A DNA stretch of 64,000 bases from Bactericera cockerelli. Lineage: Eukaryota > Arthropoda > Insecta > Hemiptera > Triozidae. Made by a program: the position numbers and the translations under genes. The stretch is from assembly GCA_024516035.1 (NCBI GenBank), contig CM044962.1, positions 4,650,131-4,714,130 on the forward strand, given 5' to 3'. How positions within the stretch are numbered: position 1 is the first letter of the stretch; each line of letters begins with the position of its first letter. The notes under the pieces are model-generated. The model searched no databases and was not told the DNA's origin. It saw only the letters and a list, made by a program, of their open reading frames with translations. This document shows, piece by piece, positions 34,011 through 44,163 of this stretch.

Positions 34011-34200
34011 TGTCCCGGTAGCCGGTAGCTCTGTGGTGAAAACGGCACTCTGTGAATCTAGAGATTCCAGAGGTCGCGGGTTCGAAACCCAGCCGGAACA
34101 TGACATCCTCCTATTTGAGATTTTTTACCACATAATAATACGTCTTGGGTTTACGGCTGGAATAATGGAATTTAATAGTCCTTTTCGGACAGTATTTATA
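34011..34200 (+). repeat. SINE-C copy
   Basis: TGTCCCGGTAGCCGGTAGCT head with a small internal duplication, GGGTTCGAAACCC, CCACATAATAATACGTCTTG and GCTGGAATAATGG. Confidence 0.9.
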
Positions 34201-35012
34201 AAAAAGGCGATATTATTATGGTTTTTGCCTGTAAAGAGATGGGACTCAAAAATTGTTCACTTATATCGAAGTTTCTCCTATATCCAGGTTTCTCCTATTA
34301 GCCCAGGCAAATTAGTGCTCTAGCGTCAAAAAATTGCTCAATAGCTGGAAATCGTTTTAAACCCTTAAAGGGGTCCTGAATAATGGGTATATGAGTTTGC
34401 GACGGATTTTAGGTTGTGCTTCCGAGTTTAGGGCCTAAATAGTGCAAATTTTTTGCACTTTTTTTAAAATTGCGCTTATAACTCAAAATGTATTTCTTCT
34501 ACAGAAAATTTTACTTAGTTCTTATCTAAGGAACATAAAATTATGCGTCTAATGACGTTTGAATCATTAAAAAAGGTTAAGCCGTTCAGCCACAATCGCT
34601 CCTCAAAGATGGGTGGTTTTTTCAAACATAGCTCAAATTTTGAAAATTCTCAACTTTTAACGCCTGTAAGTCAAAAAAGACTGCACCAATTGAAAAATTT
34701 AATAGAATCGAACTTGTAGAAAATGTAATTTTAAGTAAAATACTGTTTGAAATTTGAAATTTGCTCACTCCAGTGCTGAGATATGAATTTTAAACCGAAA
34801 GAGTTCCTAGAGCCAAATTTTTGCTAAGGCAGTGCAACGCAAAAAACATCGTCTGAACTCTAAAATTATCACATTCTTACAACTTTTCAAGCAAAACTGA
34901 ACGTTATCTACTGAATTCAGTCGAATAGGTAGTTTAAAATATTGAGAAACTTGCACTGAATTTTACTAAGATCTGTTTACTGAACATGTGATTTCAAGAC
35001 AGCAGGCACACT

Positions 35013-35585
35013 ATGGAGGATGTAACTTGTTTTATATGCGGGAACATTGTGCAAGAAGGAGCGGATAGAGGAATATTAAAGGAAAAGTCACTTCGAACGT
35101 TTATTGAGGCCAGCAGGAGGAGGAATGATGGGCATCACACGTGGTTACAGACTCAGAAATCTGTTATACTTCACGAGAAGTGTCGCAAAGGTGTCTACAC
35201 GAAGGAGTCAAACATTGTAAAGGCCGAAAAAGAAGCAGGAAACGGAAGCCGTGTGACAAGAGGCCGTGAGGAAATACCAAAATTCAACTTTAAGGAGCTC
35301 TGCTTCTACTGTGGAAAAGATGCCTCTGAAAGCTTCAAGGTTAAACAGAAAAAGCTTCCTCTTCATAGACGTGAAATTCAGACACAAGAAATAATGCAAA
35401 AAATTAAAGGTTCTGCAATTGCCAGAGGAGATGAAATGGGAGCGGTGGTATTGCGTAAGATGGCAACTGAATCAGACCTCGTAGCCGCTGAAGGCAAGTA
35501 CGATTCTTGTCGTGGTATGTTCTTTAATTCACGCCCATCTATGGATCCTGATGCAGCTCAAGGTATATCTGGACGAGGGGAGTGA
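35013..35585 (+). CDS. Cysteine-rich zinc-binding protein, left arm of LIR-4
   Basis: A 190-residue frame. The N-terminus has CFICG (residues 7-11), a basic block SRRRNDGHHTW with HEKC further on, then FKELCFYCGKD, and near the end DLVAAEGKYDSCRGMFF. From memory of such sequences, proteins with paired CxxC plus a DLVAAE-x-Y-H-x-x-C-x-x-FF stretch are abundant, often repetitive and unnamed in invertebrate genomes; here the usual His is Asp. It is shorter than those proteins and runs out of frame in the loop, so it is probably a truncated copy. Only residues up to about 104 lie in the inverted-repeat arm. Function is unknown. Confidence 0.5.
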   Translation: MEDVTCFICGNIVQEGADRGILKEKSLRTFIEASRRRNDGHHTWLQTQKSVILHEKCRKGVYTKESNIVKAEKEAGNGSRVTRGREEIPKFNFKELCFYCGKDASESFKVKQKKLPLHRREIQTQEIMQKIKGSAIARGDEMGAVVLRKMATESDLVAAEGKYDSCRGMFFNSRPSMDPDAAQGISGRGE

Positions 35586-36219
35586 ATTAATGTAGTAACT
35601 GGGGCTTTGAAGCCGAAAGACCTAAGTTTCCCAGTTACTGGGGTTTAACGAAGAAAATGCCGCTGGTTCAATAACGCTACTACGAAAGGTGTAGGTGTAT
35701 TAAAGAGTATTAAATTTACACGGAAAGATAAAAGGAAGAAATAAACTACTACTATGAAATGAGATTGGATGATCTTACCTTGAGTACTTGTACCAAGTAC
35801 TTACGCCTTTAGAAGGGGATCAAAGGTGGTAGATCGAGGAAGGAGAGAAGACGTACCCTGACCACTGGTTGTTACAATCTGAACGAGGCATCGTCGTTCC
35901 GAATCTATCGTACCGAATCTCTGGCTTTCTTTGTAAGATCATAATATGATATGCCTATCATCTGATATCGAAGTGTTATCTCTAACAGTTAGGGGCGTAG
36001 AGATCGAGTGATATGAGCGGGGTAAGTTTGGAGTCAATTCAAACTGGAGTCACATGGCGTGAACAGGGAGAGTTCGCTCAAACTGGTCACTAGTGGGATT
36101 GATTTCACCTTCAGTATGGAGGTTTTAGGTACTAACGACTTCTTAGGAGTGAAGCACTGAATACCCCCCCCATAGCATGGAACGTATTATGGCCTTATCA
36201 TCACTAAAAATTCATTAAC

Positions 36220-36549
36220 TCAATTCGTACGAGTATATGACAACGCCGATATAAACATGGATACCATTGATGGCCATGAAAAGTGGTTCACTCCTAAGAA
36301 GTCGTTAGTACCCAGAACCTCCATATCTTTTCCACAGTAGAAGCAGAGCTCCTTGAAGTTGAATTTTGGTATTTCCTCACGGCCTCTTGTCACACGGCTT
36401 CCGTTTCTTGCTTCTTTTTCGGCCTTTACAGTGTTTGACTCCTTCGTGTAGACACCTTTGCGACACTTCTCGTGAAGTATAACAGATCTTTGAGTCTGTA
36501 ACCACGTGTGATGCACATCATTTCTCCTCCTGCTGTCCTCAATGAACAT
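36220..36549 (-). pseudogene. Truncated second copy of the zinc-binding ORF
   Basis: In the right arm of LIR-4, on the opposite strand. It repeats residues from SRRRND through ELCFYCGKD almost unchanged, then departs into loop-derived sequence. The N-terminal CFICG segment is separated from it by the inserted SINE-E (36602-36893) and lies at about 36930-36975. Confidence 0.7.
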
Positions 36550-36601
36550 TCGAAGTGACTTTTCCTTTAATATTCCTCTATCTTTGCCTTTAATATGTTG
36601 T

Positions 36602-36893
36602 AGTCACTGTAGCCGAGTGAGTTAGCGCGCTAGGCATTGCACGCATGGTGACCTGGGTTCAATTCCCAGGGAGATGGGATTTTTTTCTGCTCTGTAGCTC
36701 TGTACTTGGATGTTCGGGGTCCACTCATACTTCGTGAGTCGTGAGGAAAAAAGAGTAGCTGCTTTGATATGAAGCAGCGACCAGTGGCTGAATCATAGGC
36801 ACACAAATAATACAAGATATTGTAAATTAAACTGGCAAAGTTCTATGATTCTGCGCTACCCACTAAAACTGTGACATAACAACACAAAGAAAA
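36602..36893 (+). repeat. SINE-E copy inside the LIR-4 right arm
   Basis: GTCACTGTAGCCGAGTGAG head, GTGACCTGGGTTCAATTCCC box B, GGATGTTCGGGGTCCACTC, GCAGCGACCAGTGG, GCGCTACCCACTAAAA and ATAACAACACAAAGAAAA. The left arm has no such insert, so it came after the inverted repeat. Confidence 0.93.
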
Positions 36894-37729
36894 TGCATTT
36901 TTATTATTATATTTTTATTAATATTCCTTCTTGCACAATGTTCCCGCATATAAAACAAGTTACATCCTTCATAGTGTGCCAGCTGTCTTGAAATCACAAC
37001 ATGTTCAGTGAAGATCTTAGTAAAATTCAGTGCAAGTTTCTCAAAATTTTGAATTACCTATTCGACTGAATTCAATAGATTACGTTCAGTTTTGCTTGAA
37101 AAGTTGTAAGAATATGAGAATTTTAGAGTTCAGATGAAGTTTCTTGCGTTGCACTGCCTTAGCGGAAATTTGGCGCTAGGGACGAAAAATCATCTCAGCA
37201 CTGGAGTGAGCAAATTTCAAATTTTAAACAGTATTTTACTTAAAATTATATTTTCTACAAGTTCGATTCTATTAAATTTTTCAATTGGTGCAGTCCTTTT
37301 TGACTTACAGGCATTAAAAGTTGAGAATTTTCAAAATTTGAGCTATGTTTGAAAAAACCACCCATCTTTGAGGAGCGATTGTGGCTGAACGGCTTAACCT
37401 TTTTTAATGATTCAAACGTCATTAGACGCATAATTTTATGTTCCTTAGATAAGAACTGAGTAAAATTTTCTGTAGAAGAAATACATTTTGAGTTATAAGC
37501 GCAATTTTAAAAAAAGTGCAAAAAATTTGCACTATTTAGGCCCTAAACTCGGAAGCACAACCTAAAATCCGTCGCAAACTCATATACCCATTATTCAGGA
37601 CCCCTTTAAGGGTTTAAAACGATTTCCAGCTATTGAGCAATTTTTTGACGCTAGACCCCATTTTAGCACTAATTTGCCTGGGCTATATATCCAGACGGTA
37701 TTACATTCATATTATTATTATGCACTGGT

Positions 37730-38037
37730 TGGAGTTCCACAAGGGAAGCACCAATTATCACACCGACCTCTATTTAGATCTATTGTGACCAGTTGATTCT
37801 AATTCTGATGAACGTCTTGATTTGAAGTAGTCAGGACGGGGGTTTTACCCTCCATTCGCTCGGAATCGTACGAGCTACCCACATTAACCTCACCCAGCCT
37901 GGGTAGGGCCGGAAATGCTAGACTCACGTGTTTGGATGGAACAGAATTTTCGTCGAAAAGTCAGCCCCAACCGGGAGTCAAACTCGAGACCCCTGGACTA
38001 CGGACAGTAGTCAGAACCATTACGCCACGGAGGCTGC
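37730..38037 (-). repeat. SINE-G copy, longest
   Basis: Minus-strand head GCAGCCTCCGTGGCGTAATG, box B GAGTTTGACTCCC, central domain (TACCCAGGCTGGGTGAGG, CGAATGGAGGGTAAAACCCC) and full 3' part with AACTGGTCACAA and GGTGTGATAATTGGTGCTT. Confidence 0.93.
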
Positions 38038-38429
38038 TACATTCATATTAGGCCAAATAGAATACCTACGTCAAAATGAAAATGGGAAAAATTGAAAATA
38101 ATTGCGACAACTCTTTTAAACCTTGTGATTGACACCGATTGTATGATGGATAACCTGTATAGTATATGTTTTAGAATTCAGGCGTACTCTGTACATACAT
38201 AATATGTATGAGTATATTAACTACTGATACGTCATATATTTCAGTGTATAAAGGAAGGCAGTATTTAGGTAGCAGGCTCAAGTACTGATATAATATAATT
38301 GATAAGGTGTATGCACCTTGGTACCTTCTTAAATCTGAAAGTCTGATGCTCGGCTTGCACATTGCTCACTCGTCTTTACCTTCCCTGACATATAGATTTA
38401 TAGAAGCCTTGTAAAGAAAGAAAAAAAAT

Positions 38430-38637
38430 TTGCCCAACTTGGGATTCGAATCACCAAACTTCTGGTTACGAGTCCGCCGCCTTGTCGATGAAGCTACTGA
38501 GGTCGGTTTGTTAAGTTATCAATCGTGTTATCACTTGGGTGAGTTATCAATCGTGTTATCGCAATTACTCGAAACTCGTCTTACCGAATAGTTGCCAAAC
38601 TGGGGACTCGAATCACTGACCTTCTGTTTAGGAGTCC
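38430..38637 (-). repeat. Two adjacent SINE-D pieces
   Basis: Minus-strand SINE-D head GACCTCAGTAGCTTCATCGA with GGCGGCGGACTCGTAACC at 38430-38507, and a second, decayed copy at about 38553-38637 (GGTCAGTGATTCGAGTCCCC). Confidence 0.75.
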
Positions 38638-38682
38638 CTTAATTAATCACCTCAAGTAACTCTCATGCTATTCCCTTTGTCA

Positions 38683-38874
38683 TGTCCTGGTAGCTCAGTT
38701 GTCATTAAGGCGTTTGCCTGGTAATCCAGAGGTCGCGGGTTCGAAACCCAGCCGGGATATGACAAGTTATCGTCCCATTTAAGATTTTCACCACATAATG
38801 ATACGTTTTCTTGAGCTTACTGCTGGAATAATGGGGCTCATTAGTTCTAATACTCGTTATTGGGCAGTATAAAT
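38683..38874 (+). repeat. SINE-C copy with variant anticodon region
   Basis: TGTCCTGGTAGCTCAGTTG, then GCGTTTGCCTGGTAATCCAG instead of the usual CACTCTGTGAATCC, GGGTTCGAAACCC and the standard body. Possibly a subfamily. Confidence 0.9.
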
Positions 38875-38885
38875 AACGCAATTTT

Positions 38886-39029
38886 GACCGACCTGAAAAG
38901 CTAGATCCATAAGGCGGTGGACTAGGAACCTGGAGGTCGGTGGTTCAAATCCCGGTTGGAGCGTAGATTTAGTAAAGCGAATTAGAGTAAATTGTGATAT
39001 CACCAAAGTGATTAACACAAAAATATGAT
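38886..39029 (+). repeat. SINE-D copy
   Basis: GACCGACCTGAAAAGCTAGA head, GGAACCTGGAGGTCGGTGG, TTCAAATCCCGG and GTGATTAACACAAAAATATG. Confidence 0.88.
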
Positions 39030-39074
39030 ACCTTTAAATTATAATCCTGTTTTATATAATGTGGTCATTAATAT

Positions 39075-39494
39075 GGCACAGATGCCATATTTTCTATGGC
39101 GAGAAAAAAAACGAATGGCACATATTATAATATATGGCACTCACACGATTCCCCCTTGCCATAGACAAGCCTGCCAGTCGTCACCATATCATATTGTAGA
39201 CCATGTGTGTGATGAAGCACTCACACCAATGCCATAGATCCTGCCATACGTCTATGGATCCATAGAAAAAACTTGTCGCCATAGACCCAAATAGTTCTAT
39301 GGTCATGTAAACAAAGACCGATCACACGCTATGGCAAGGGAGATGGCCATATTATATGTCGCTCTGCCATATCGTGTGATCCTAGCTATAGACCCAAATA
39401 GTTCTAGGGTCACGTAAACAAAGATCGATCACACGCTATGGTAAGGGAGATTGCCATATTTTATGTCGCTCTGCCATATCGTGTGATCCTACCT
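39075..39494. repeat. GCCATA/TATGGC-rich repeat with two 107-bp tandem units
   Basis: Units at 39281-39387 and 39388-39494 share ATAGACCCAAATAGTTCTA, CGATCACACGCTATGG and CTGCCATATCGTGTGATCC. Upstream, 39075-39280 has further GCCATA and CTATGG words in both orientations, so many short stems are possible. Confidence 0.75.
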
Positions 39495-40229
39495 TAACTT
39501 GTGCTCACCTCTTATCACTCATCTGTGTGAGGAGTGAGGAAGCATCGCTGATAAGGAATTGATTCACCTTCACACCCAGCTATCTGTTGTGTTGTCGAAG
39601 CGAGTTTCAAACTACGCTTAGCCGGTCGATTCCAGGGTAATTGGGACCCCTACCACCACTCCAGCGTTCTAGAGTTATACTCACTAAGGTCTCTTGGAAG
39701 TCGAATGATCCAGTCTCGTTGTCAGCTCGTTTCGTCACTGTATCATTGTTACGCGTCCTTTCTGTGTGTGTTCGCTCCGTTCGATTAAAATCGAGACGAC
39801 ATTTTCAGATACCGAACTTACCTCTCAAGTCTGTGATATTTTTCGGTCGTGTGATTTATTTTTTCCCGTGTGATTTCCGTGTGGTTTTAGCCGTGCCAAG
39901 ATCGTTTTGGTATTCTTACATCAGGTCAGTCGAATGTTTTTCTTTTCTTTTTAGGGCGTTCCGACGACGAAGTCAGTCGCCTGAACTGGCTATAGTAAAT
40001 GATTTTTTTTCTCTTGTTAAATTGAATTTTTTTTTTTTCTGTCACATTTTCTGGTTTTGGGTGCTTTTCTTCTTTCACTTTTGTGCTCGTTTTTAGAGTC
40101 GTCTTTTAGTTTTGTCTTTTCATGTTGGTCACTTTGAATTTTCTCGATCCATGCATTTTTCAAAAATGCATGGATTGAGCTGAGCAAGAGACCAAGTCTG
40201 ATTTTGACAGCCGAAGCAGGCTCCAGGGG
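39495..40229. other. Unassigned; 151-codon open frame not supported; perfect palindrome at 40147-40175
   Basis: The frame at 39641-40096 is rich in Phe and Ser from T-rich DNA and shows no domain. At 40147-40175 ATCCATGCATTTTT, C and the exact complement form a 29-bp palindrome. The less AT-rich sequence at 39640-39925 followed by CAGGTCAGT could be an untranslated exon, but this is weak. Confidence 0.45.
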
Positions 40230-40408
40230 AAACATATCATTATTATTTATTAGTAAGCCACATACAAATATTGTTACGTACAAGGAAAATTATACATGAT
40301 TTTTTTTTAATAATATAAAAAAAGAAGAAAAAGTAAGATATATTAGCTATTTGTGATAATCGAAGGGTGCCTATGGCAATCTCTTCCACCCAACCCTTCT
40401 GTCTGTAC
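40230..40408 (-). repeat. LINE 3'-end fragment
   Basis: Minus-strand GGGTTGGGTGGAAGAGATTG, then an AT-rich 3' part that ends in TTACTAATAAATAATAATG. Confidence 0.6.
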
Positions 40409-40670
40409 ATTCATGAAATATTTTTTAATACTGATTCCTGCACATGACCTTCATAAGTCACTGCAAGGACACTGCCGTAACTACTCGTTAGTATTCTATG
40501 TTGTTGGGACCATGGCTTTCCGTGTCTAATAGTTAAAATTATATTTATTTTTTATCAGAAATAAATAAATAAACATTTATTTGGAACAGAAATATTACAT
40601 ACATCAAAAATAATACATATAGGTATCAGAACAACTGGTTCCAATTCAGCTTATTTGCTGAGGTACTTTT

Positions 40671-40812
40671 TATCATATTTGTGTTAATCACTTTCGTGAT
40701 GTCACAACACTAATCAAACTCGCTTTTCTAAATTTTTGCTGAACTGGGTGCTTGAACCACCGACCACTCGATTACAAGTCTGCCGCCTTATCGATCAAGC
40801 TACTGAGGACGT
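40671..40812 (-). repeat. SINE-D copy
   Basis: Minus-strand CCTCAGTAGCTTGATCGATA, GGCGGCAGACTTGTAATCG, GGTTCAAGCACCC and GTGATTAACACAAATATGAT. Confidence 0.9.
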
Positions 40813-41049
40813 TTAGAATTGTTACATTCTATGGTGTGTACCTACCTACCATAGTTTTCTGTGTATAATTGTTTTTTTTTCGCTGTGCTGGCAGGATTAG
40901 TTTAGAACTATTTCCTATTTCATCAAACTGTTAGAGAGTTGAGTGTCACTCCCACAGGTAAATCACTTGAATGACCTCTCTGGTTTTCCTTTCATTCAAC
41001 TAGGGGTTACAAGGTATATTATAGAAACATTCGGGGTGCGAAGTATTAA

Positions 41050-41262
41050 CTGATAGTCAAGTGGTTAACGCGCTAGTCTGGTAATCCAGGTAGCGTAGGT
41101 ATCCGTTGCGCGTTGGTTCGAATCTCACCGAGTGCATGTGAATTGTTCCTCGTTAATTTGAGTTTGTAACCACATAATAATAAGACTGTGAGGGTTATTA
41201 CGTGGTAGAAAATGCTTTGAGCATTAACCTCACCTGGTGGTTACCTTACACTAAACTTCCGA
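41050..41262 (+). repeat. SINE-B copy
   Basis: TGATAGTCAAGTGGTTAACG, GTCTGGTAATCCAGGTAGCG, GGTTCGAATCTCACC, body and GGTGGTTACCTTACACTAAA; the (TTA)n tail is lost. Confidence 0.9.
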
Positions 41263-41380
41263 TAGACTACTAATATTAGAAAACGAAAGAATTGATTGTT
41301 TTTTTTCCATCCATTACATGATCGAGATTCTGCAGCCGTCTTGGTTTGATTTTCTTTATTAAGGCTTTATTTTATTTTCA

Positions 41381-41556
41381 AGGTAATTTTGCCCCGAAAC
41401 TGCTTTCGCATTACTTCAGGACACTTCGCCTTTACATCAATGCCATTCTGGAAACGGAAAAAAAAACTTGGTCATGATTTTCCGCTCCGGCCGGGCTTCG
41501 AACCCGCAATCTTCGGATCAGTTAATAATGCTCTTAACCACTGAACTACGGAGGTA
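41381..41556 (-). repeat. SINE-F copy
   Basis: Minus-strand CCTCCGTAGTTCAGTGGTTA, GGGTTCGAAGCCCGGCCGG, CCGTTTCCAGAATGGCAT and AAGCAGTTTCGGGGC. Confidence 0.9.
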
Positions 41557-42375
41557 TTGTTAGGTCTTGACTTTTCTTCTCTAGTTTATAAATGGTCTAG
41601 CAAAGGTCAATTAATATCCTGCATCCTAGGTCAATAATGCCGCAGCCAAGGTCAATGAACCTCATCCTACACAGAGACTGTGTGTGTGATGCCCTTATGT
41701 GGATACCAAATATTTGACCATAAAACAACCCAGCATGGGTGTTTGATAGGATTACAGATGATGAGATAACGATTGCCAAAAAAGCACCAACATGCTAATT
41801 TATCACAGAAATTTGCTGTTTCTTTCTCTCTCTCTCATTTTTATTAGATACCTATAAGGTATAGATTTTTTTTTAGTGAGTTTAGTTGATATTGCTCTTG
41901 TAGCCAGCTTGACTATAACTTTAGAGGGGGAATAATGGTCTCCAGCCAGCTTTATATCAAAGTTTCCTCGTCCTCAACCACATAATTCTATGTGTGATCC
42001 ACCATCGTATCGTGAGCACTTGGACTTTTTCTTTATAAGCCATCAAACCCAATAGTAGGAAACCGCAAGCTAGGGTTGTTAGGGTTGGCTAGTCTGTTCT
42101 CTGTTTAAAGTCCTCGAGTCTTCTACCTATTCGAGGCACTGGTCTTCTCTGTTTAACGTCCCCAGTTAGACATCAGTTTAGGTCCCCCAGCCCATTCTAT
42201 AATGAAGATATTTATTGAAGATCAAATCTGGATAAAGAGAACGATTTCCAGCTCAAAGTTTCCTCTCTAAGAGAAAACAACCTCTATAAGAGAAACCTGT
42301 ATAAAGGAGAGAAAAATTCCTGTCCCATGAGTTTTCATAATATCCAGGTTTCTTTTATAGAGAGGTTTTTTCTTT
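41557..42375. other. No gene seen; pogo-like MITE remnant at about 42205-42375
   Basis: ATCTGGATAAAGAGAACG, CTCTATAAGAGAAACCTG and ATATCCAGGTTTCTTTTATA resemble the element at 31806. The rest is unassigned. Confidence 0.4.
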
Positions 42376-42426
42376 TATGACTATGCAGTTGAAAGCGACG
42401 TTAAACTCAAATTTAAAAAAAAAAAT
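42376..42426 (+). repeat. SINE-H 3' tail
   Basis: ATGACTATGCAGTTGAAAGC and GACGTTAAACTC plus an A-run; only the tail of the family. Confidence 0.7.
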
Positions 42427-42679
42427 ACATTTTTCTTATGAAGTATTTGTGTAGTTTTCGTGAATAATATGATAGATATGCACCTATACGCAATCGTTTC
42501 TTCCATAGACCTTTGCTCAGTTAGATAGGAAAACCGTTGAGGTGAATCACAAAGTTGACCTAGGTGTAAACACCCAAGGTTGGATCAAGGTCGACCCAAC
42601 AACCTCGTACACAGGTTACCTAGTCAATGTGGTTGCGGTGCTGCACTTGTAACTTGAACAAAAAGTTTTGAAAAAGTTA

Positions 42680-42787
42680 TCCTATTTGTGTTGATCACTT
42701 TCGTGATATCACAACTACTCAAACTCGCTTTACTAAATCTACGCTGAAACCGGGACTTGAACCACCGACTTCCAGGTTACAAGTCCA
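42680..42787 (-). repeat. SINE-D copy, head lost
   Basis: Minus-strand GGACTTGTAACCTGGAAG, GGTTCAAGTCCCGGTTTCAG and AGTAAAGCGAGTTTGAGTAG. Confidence 0.88.
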
Positions 42788-42824
42788 CAAACAAAAACAA
42801 AAAACAGAAAAAATAAGCTAATTA

Positions 42825-42892
42825 AGCTAATGTCCTAACTAGAGGGCGGGGTTATTGCCGACGGCAATCTCTTCCACTCAACCTCTAAGCAA
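42825..42892 (-). repeat. LINE 3'-end fragment
   Basis: Minus-strand GAGTGGAAGAGATTGCC, GGCAATAACCCCGCCCTCTAG and TTAGGACATTAG. Confidence 0.6.
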
Positions 42893-43039
42893 TATATCTA
42901 TTAGTCAGCAATATTATGATTCGAAAGCTTTTTTCACCATCATCAATATTTCTACTCGAGCTTTTACCTGCCCATAATTTTCTTTTAATATTACCATATT
43001 TTTTCATGAAAAATTCAGTCGTTCTCATATGAAGATTAA

Positions 43040-43143
43040 ACTCTCTTTCTCTTTTTTTCTCTCTCTCCCTCTCTCTTCCTCTCTCTTCCTCTCTCTCCCT
43101 CTCTTTCTCTTTCTCTCTCTCTTCCTCCCTCTCCCTTTCTCTA
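43040..43143. repeat. CT-rich low-complexity tract
   Basis: CTCTCTTCCTCTCTC and CTTTCTC blocks. The minus-strand Arg/Glu-rich frame is compositional. Confidence 0.9.
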
Positions 43144-43268
43144 TTCCACTTTTTAATAAAAAGCTTCATCGCACAAAGCGGGCGGGAAAATATGTATTTT
43201 GACCTAGAAAAATAGAAACGCCTGTCATTTTAATATTCGCGACGGATAAGGGTGCTCCCTCCGCCCAA

Positions 43269-43489
43269 ATAATAATAATATAATACTCTAGTGAAAGGTA
43301 ACCACCAGGCGAGGTTAATGCTCAAAGCATTTTTTACCACATAATAACCCTCACAGTCTTGTTATTATGTGGTCACAAACTCAAATTAATGAGGAAAAAT
43401 TCATGCACTGGGTGGGATTCGAACCAACGGATCCCTGTGCTACTTGGAAAACCAGACTAGCGCGTTAACCACTTGACCACCAGTGCACG
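43269..43489 (-). repeat. SINE-B copy
   Basis: Minus-strand GTGCACTGGTGGTCAAGTGG, GGTTCGAATCCCACC, body and GGTGGTTACCTTTCACTAG with (TTA)n tail. Confidence 0.93.
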
Positions 43490-44073
43490 TCGCATGTTTG
43501 CTGTCGATGAGTGACCTTGGGGCATCCTGTGAGCTTATGCTGTCGAAGGGTATTTACAAGCAACTTTTGATAGCGCTGAAAAAAAAACAATAATTTAAAA
43601 CTTACAAAAATATAGTCACCGTTTATATAGTCACCTTTAATGTGAGCAGTGACGGAATTATGAGCAAAATGAGAGATATATTCAAGGAAAAAATCCTATT
43701 TATTTTCATATTTATTTATGTAAACACATTTATTCATTTTTTTTTTTTTTTGAAAAAATATTGATCTTATCAAAATAGGAGAAACAAAAAAAGGAGAAAT
43801 CCGTGCGTTATCATGAATAGTTATCCTTTTAAAAAGTCACTACAGTTTGTCCTTTTACATCAATAGTCGGGGTCAGATGGAATATTAGACTTGGAGTTAC
43901 TCATAGATGTCAATTCTTCTTTCTGTCATTTCTCAATGACATACCTTATGTATGCACGAGACATCTTCTTACTATGAATAAGGCACAAGTTACCAGTATT
44001 GTAAATGCATCTCTGTCGCCACTTCCATACTAGAAGCTACATAGATGAGCTGACAGTATACTGTGTGTACATA
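43490..44073. other. No gene seen; SINE-E tail remnant
   Basis: At about 43625-43740 AATGTGAGCAGTGACGGAAT and the following sequence resemble the SINE-E body and 3' end. Confidence 0.45.
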
Positions 44074-44163
44074 TACAGGGTCTTCATAAAGTCTCACCCA
44101 GGCCTAGGTTTCTCGAAAACGACTCAGAATATCAAAAAACGCAAAAACCCGTATTCCTTTATA

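Larger units (their letters stand above)
34299..37685. mobile_element. LIR-4: 3.4 kb inverted-repeat element with ORFs in both arms
   Basis: The arms are 34299-35322 and 36327-37685 (the right one interrupted by a SINE-E). Both start TAGCCCAGGCAAATTAGTGC. Flanking TAT triplets (34296-34298, 37686-37688) could be a 3-bp target duplicate. About 1 kb separates the arms, and inside it 36117-36153 pairs with 36288-36324. The arms contain the 5' part of a zinc-binding ORF in head-to-head orientation. No transposase is visible. Confidence 0.8.

Noticed and set aside
39641..40096. 151-codon plus-strand frame
   Set aside because: Phe/Ser/Arg-rich without a recognisable domain, ends in T-rich DNA; more likely untranslated or non-coding.
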